39,422 bases of DNA from Hyphomicrobiales bacterium (GTDB lineage: Bacteria > Pseudomonadota > Alphaproteobacteria > Rhizobiales > Beijerinckiaceae): positions 1 to 39,422 of the forward strand of contig JANXWK010000037.1 in the NCBI GenBank assembly GCA_025351165.1, given 5' to 3'. Under the pieces are notes generated by a model. That model had not been told where the DNA came from, did not search any database, and saw nothing but the letters and a program-made list of their open reading frames with translations. Made by a program: the position numbers and the translations under genes. This document shows, in pieces, positions 37,122 through 39,422 of the stretch (its first letter is position 1; each line of letters opens with the position of its first letter).

Positions 37122-39160
37122 CAAGAGTTTCTTTTGTAGGCGGGGCTTACGAGTCTAGATCATTAATAGCATCATCTCAAAGATGTGTGAATTTGTATCC
37201 AGAAAAGAATACTGACCCACAAGCTCCAGTTCCTGTAACATATTATCAAACGGCGGGTCTAAAACTCAAAGCTTCGGCACCGAATAAAAAAGGATTTAGA
37301 GGTCTTTATGCGGCTTCAAACGGCAAATTGTTTTGTTGCATCTCAAGAGAGATATTTTACATTGATCCAACATTCAGCTTTTTTAAGCTTGGGCAGATAG
37401 CTGAAAACACAACACCCGTTTCTTTTGCAGATAATGGCTCAGTTTTAGTTTTAGTTGACGGCACATCAAGTGGATATGCAATTAATCTAAAGCAAACAGC
37501 TACAGATACTTTACATGCTTTTGCTCAAATATCAGACCCAGCGTTTTATGGAGCTGCAAAAGTTGCATATTTAGACACATATTTTGCTTTTAATAGGCAA
37601 GATACGTCTCAGTTCTACATTTCTTTGTCATATGTAAGCTATGCGCAGTTAACATATCAAGATGGGGCGCATTTATACGGAAGCGTATTAAAAGCTGGTA
37701 TGGGACTAGCTAATGGCACTTATACAAACGTCACATTAAGATCAATTTATGTCACTATAAACAATAGCGGTGGGGGTTACACAAACGGCACTTATACAAA
37801 CGTCTCTTTATTTGGCGGCTCAGGTATTGGATTAACTGCCAATATTACAATATCAAATGGATTTATCACAAGTGTTGATGTTATAAATCAAGGTACTGGA
37901 TACGCAACAGGCGATAGATTTAATATTGCAGCATCAAGCGTTGGCGGTATAGGTTCTGGCTTTATTGGAACTGTTAATGTGTCAAAAGGCACAGGCTTGA
38001 AGGCAAATATTGTTGTATCTGGTAATGCTGTCACTTCTTTTAATGTAATACCGAGCAATCAAGGCTTTGGATATTCAAAAGGCGACAGCCTAATTGTCTA
38101 TCCAACCGATATAGGTGGGTCTGGCGGTGGATTTGTCTATATTATATCTGATGTTGCAACTGCATTTGACCCGCTAGATATTGTCTCAAAAACAGGGTTT
38201 GCAGACAATGTCGTAAGTCTTACTTCTGTTTATCAGCAACTATTGGTGTTAGGTTCGGCAACGACTGAACTGTGGGTTAATACGGGGTCGGCTGACTTTG
38301 CATTATCAAGGTTGCCCGCTGGTATCATTGAACATGGGTGTGCAGCGCCATATTCAGTCGCACGGCAAGATTTGAATGCATATTGGCTTTCACAAGATCG
38401 AGAAGGGCACGGAATTGTTGTTAAGTTTCAAGGTGGACAGGTAGAACGTGTCAGCACAAAAGCCATTGAAACAATAATTCAAAAATACAGGGTTATTACA
38501 GACGCTATCGGCTATACGTATCAAATTGGCGGTCACTTTTTCTACATTTTGACCTTCCCAACTGAAAATGTAACATGGCAGATGGACTTGGAAACAAAAC
38601 AATGGAACGAGCTTGCATCAATCGATAGTAACGGGAATCTCAATAAACATAGGTCAAATTGTTGCGCTTTCGCCTATGGTCTAAATTTTGCCGGCGATTG
38701 GCAAAACGGTAATTTATACGCATTTGATTTAAACACATATACAGATAACGGCGTTCAGATACCGAGAATAAGAACGTTTCCTCATTTAATACAGGACGGC
38801 AAAAGGGTTACATACACTAGGTTTATTGCTGATTTTTCAGTAGGTGATGTTCAGTCCACAAAGAAGATCATAAATGATATTCTATCGGATTTTAACAACG
38901 ACTTTAATTTAGATTTTGCCAATACTGAACAATATGTATTTGAGCCCTCTCTTGTTACCCTGAAATGGTCTGATACAAAAGGTGCAGATTATAACAACGG
39001 AATTGTCCAAACATTGGGAGATGAAGGCGAGTACGCAACATCTGTCCAATGGAACCGCTTAGGCATTGCCAGAGATCGCATTTTCGAACTATCATGGTCT
39101 GGCAATGCCAACACTGCCTTGAACGGGGCGTTCATTGAGGTTATTCCTCATGGGAGTTAG
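37118..39160 (+). CDS. Packaged-DNA stabilisation/tail hub protein, P22 gp10-like, with inserted domain
   Basis: A 680-residue protein (P22 gp10: 472). Family parts are VSFVGGAYESRSLIASSQRC and VNLYPEK (5-30), AKVAYLDTYFAFNRQDTSQF with FYIS (148-169), then FDPLDIVSKTGFADNVVSL (350-368), LGSATTELWVNTGSADFALS and IIEHGCAAPYSVARQDLNAYW. In P22-type proteins FYIS and the FDPLD segment are almost adjacent. Here about 180 residues of Gly/Asn/Thr-rich beta repeats (NGTYTNVTL, NGTYTNVSL, GTGYATGDRF, GFGYSKGDSL) lie between them. It closes the head with gp4 and gp26-type proteins. It overlaps the next gene by 11 bases. Confidence 0.88.
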   Translation: MTRVSFVGGAYESRSLIASSQRCVNLYPEKNTDPQAPVPVTYYQTAGLKLKASAPNKKGFRGLYAASNGKLFCCISREIFYIDPTFSFFKLGQIAENTTPVSFADNGSVLVLVDGTSSGYAINLKQTATDTLHAFAQISDPAFYGAAKVAYLDTYFAFNRQDTSQFYISLSYVSYAQLTYQDGAHLYGSVLKAGMGLANGTYTNVTLRSIYVTINNSGGGYTNGTYTNVSLFGGSGIGLTANITISNGFITSVDVINQGTGYATGDRFNIAASSVGGIGSGFIGTVNVSKGTGLKANIVVSGNAVTSFNVIPSNQGFGYSKGDSLIVYPTDIGGSGGGFVYIISDVATAFDPLDIVSKTGFADNVVSLTSVYQQLLVLGSATTELWVNTGSADFALSRLPAGIIEHGCAAPYSVARQDLNAYWLSQDREGHGIVVKFQGGQVERVSTKAIETIIQKYRVITDAIGYTYQIGGHFFYILTFPTENVTWQMDLETKQWNELASIDSNGNLNKHRSNCCAFAYGLNFAGDWQNGNLYAFDLNTYTDNGVQIPRIRTFPHLIQDGKRVTYTRFIADFSVGDVQSTKKIINDILSDFNNDFNLDFANTEQYVFEPSLVTLKWSDTKGADYNNGIVQTLGDEGEYATSVQWNRLGIARDRIFELSWSGNANTALNGAFIEVIPHGS

Positions 39161-39422
39161 GATTAATCAAATTCCAAGCAAGGATACGCCTTTAATTGAC
39201 TTGAATACGGGCAATATAACTACAGCGTGGTACCAATATTTTTATAATACAACTACGCAACCTCCAAAAGCCGTCGAGATTCAAGTATCAGGGTTTAAAA
39301 TAAAATATACAGCTCCAAATAACGGATGGATATTGTTGCCATCTGGGACTTTATCATCTGTCTTTATGGAAAGAGGTAAGGACAGAATATATCTGGAAGG
39401 TGCAACAGTGGGAGCCATACCT
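39150..39422 (+). CDS. Small tail-region protein, open at the right end and closing at the left end of the window
   Basis: An open frame of 91 residues from MGVRINQIPSKDTPLIDLNT onward, not stopped at the window end. If the window is a circle it continues with Ser and TAA at positions 1-6, giving 92 residues. It is beta-rich in its second half (VEIQVSGFKIKYTAPNNGWI). It overlaps the gp10-like gene by 11 bases and would stand in the place of the P22 gp26/gp14 region. No family is recognised. Confidence 0.65.
   Translation, partial: MGVRINQIPSKDTPLIDLNTGNITTAWYQYFYNTTTQPPKAVEIQVSGFKIKYTAPNNGWILLPSGTLSSVFMERGKDRIYLEGATVGAIP

Noticed and set aside
1-39422. Integrated prophage with host flanks
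   Set aside because: No host genes lie at either edge; the ends join inside the late operon, so this is a phage circle and not an excised host segment.

Overview
The window reads as one complete genome of a P22-like, short-tailed (podovirus-type) temperate phage of a low-GC alphaproteobacterium. The evidence for P22 type is a virion block in the P22 gene order: small and large terminase, portal, scaffold, gene-5-type coat, gp4-type and gp10-type tail proteins, then ejection proteins and tail fibres/spikes. The alphaproteobacterial link rests on a GapR/DUF2312 homologue, a CII/YdaS-like Cro and replication genes of the kind seen in phages of that class. The bulk is AT-rich (by eye about 38-40% GC). 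The host genus cannot be fixed from the sequence. The two window ends join as a circle: the gene open at the right end (39150-39422) stops at the second codon past the left end, and the next gene starts 15 bases later with a ribosome binding site. This fits a circularly permuted, headful-packaged genome cut inside the late operon.

Layout. (1) 28.4-39.4 kb, continuing through the ends to 15.08 kb: the late operon, rightward. It holds packaging, head, neck, a 2OG-Fe(II) hydroxylase, a GNAT acetyltransferase, three ejection-type proteins (the last with an M15 peptidase domain), fibre/spike and SGNH-hydrolase genes, and a lysis cassette (M15 endolysin, holin, small lipoprotein, membrane/coiled-coil protein). 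One small membrane-protein ORF at 5.86-6.07 kb runs leftward, in the place where P22 carries its immI/sieA region. (2) 15.08-15.17 kb: a terminator hairpin followed by a sequence that folds like the 3' half of a tRNA, the expected form of attP. (3) 15.2-19.7 kb, leftward: an early-left operon with a DUF6948-like protein, Gly-Ser/Glu and Ala-rich repeat proteins, small membrane proteins, a RecE-like PD-(D/E)XK exonuclease and its partner recombination protein. (4) 19.75-21.94 kb: the immunity-region position, bounded by two perfect 39-bp inverted copies of one promoter/operator facing outward (pL and pR). Instead of a recognisable cI repressor it holds a GC-rich cassette of five translationally coupled genes, the middle one an internally deleted ISXO2/IS1595 transposase, plus several micro-ORFs. 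(5) 21.95-27.0 kb, rightward: early-right operon with a (probably leaderless) Cro-like protein, terminator, GapR-like protein, VRR-NUC nuclease, MT-A70 methyltransferase, Toprim primase-like protein, an O-like replication protein containing three iteron-like palindromes, and a possible loader and late regulator. (6) 27.1-28.25 kb: a decayed IS1016-group transposase (leftward), then a strong promoter and a terminator resembling a pR'/tR' late-control arrangement, just before the terminase genes.

How it fits together: pL and pR fire outward to make recombination and replication functions. The late operon would then be read from the 27.8 kb promoter through the terminator around the circle to 15.1 kb. 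Oddities worth following are the identical pL/pR repeats flanking a foreign cassette, the lack of a visible integrase and cI beside an attP-like tRNA fragment, Sec signal peptides on three proteins of the fibre region, an SGNH pair in which one copy has lost its catalytic His, and a large beta-rich insert in gp10.
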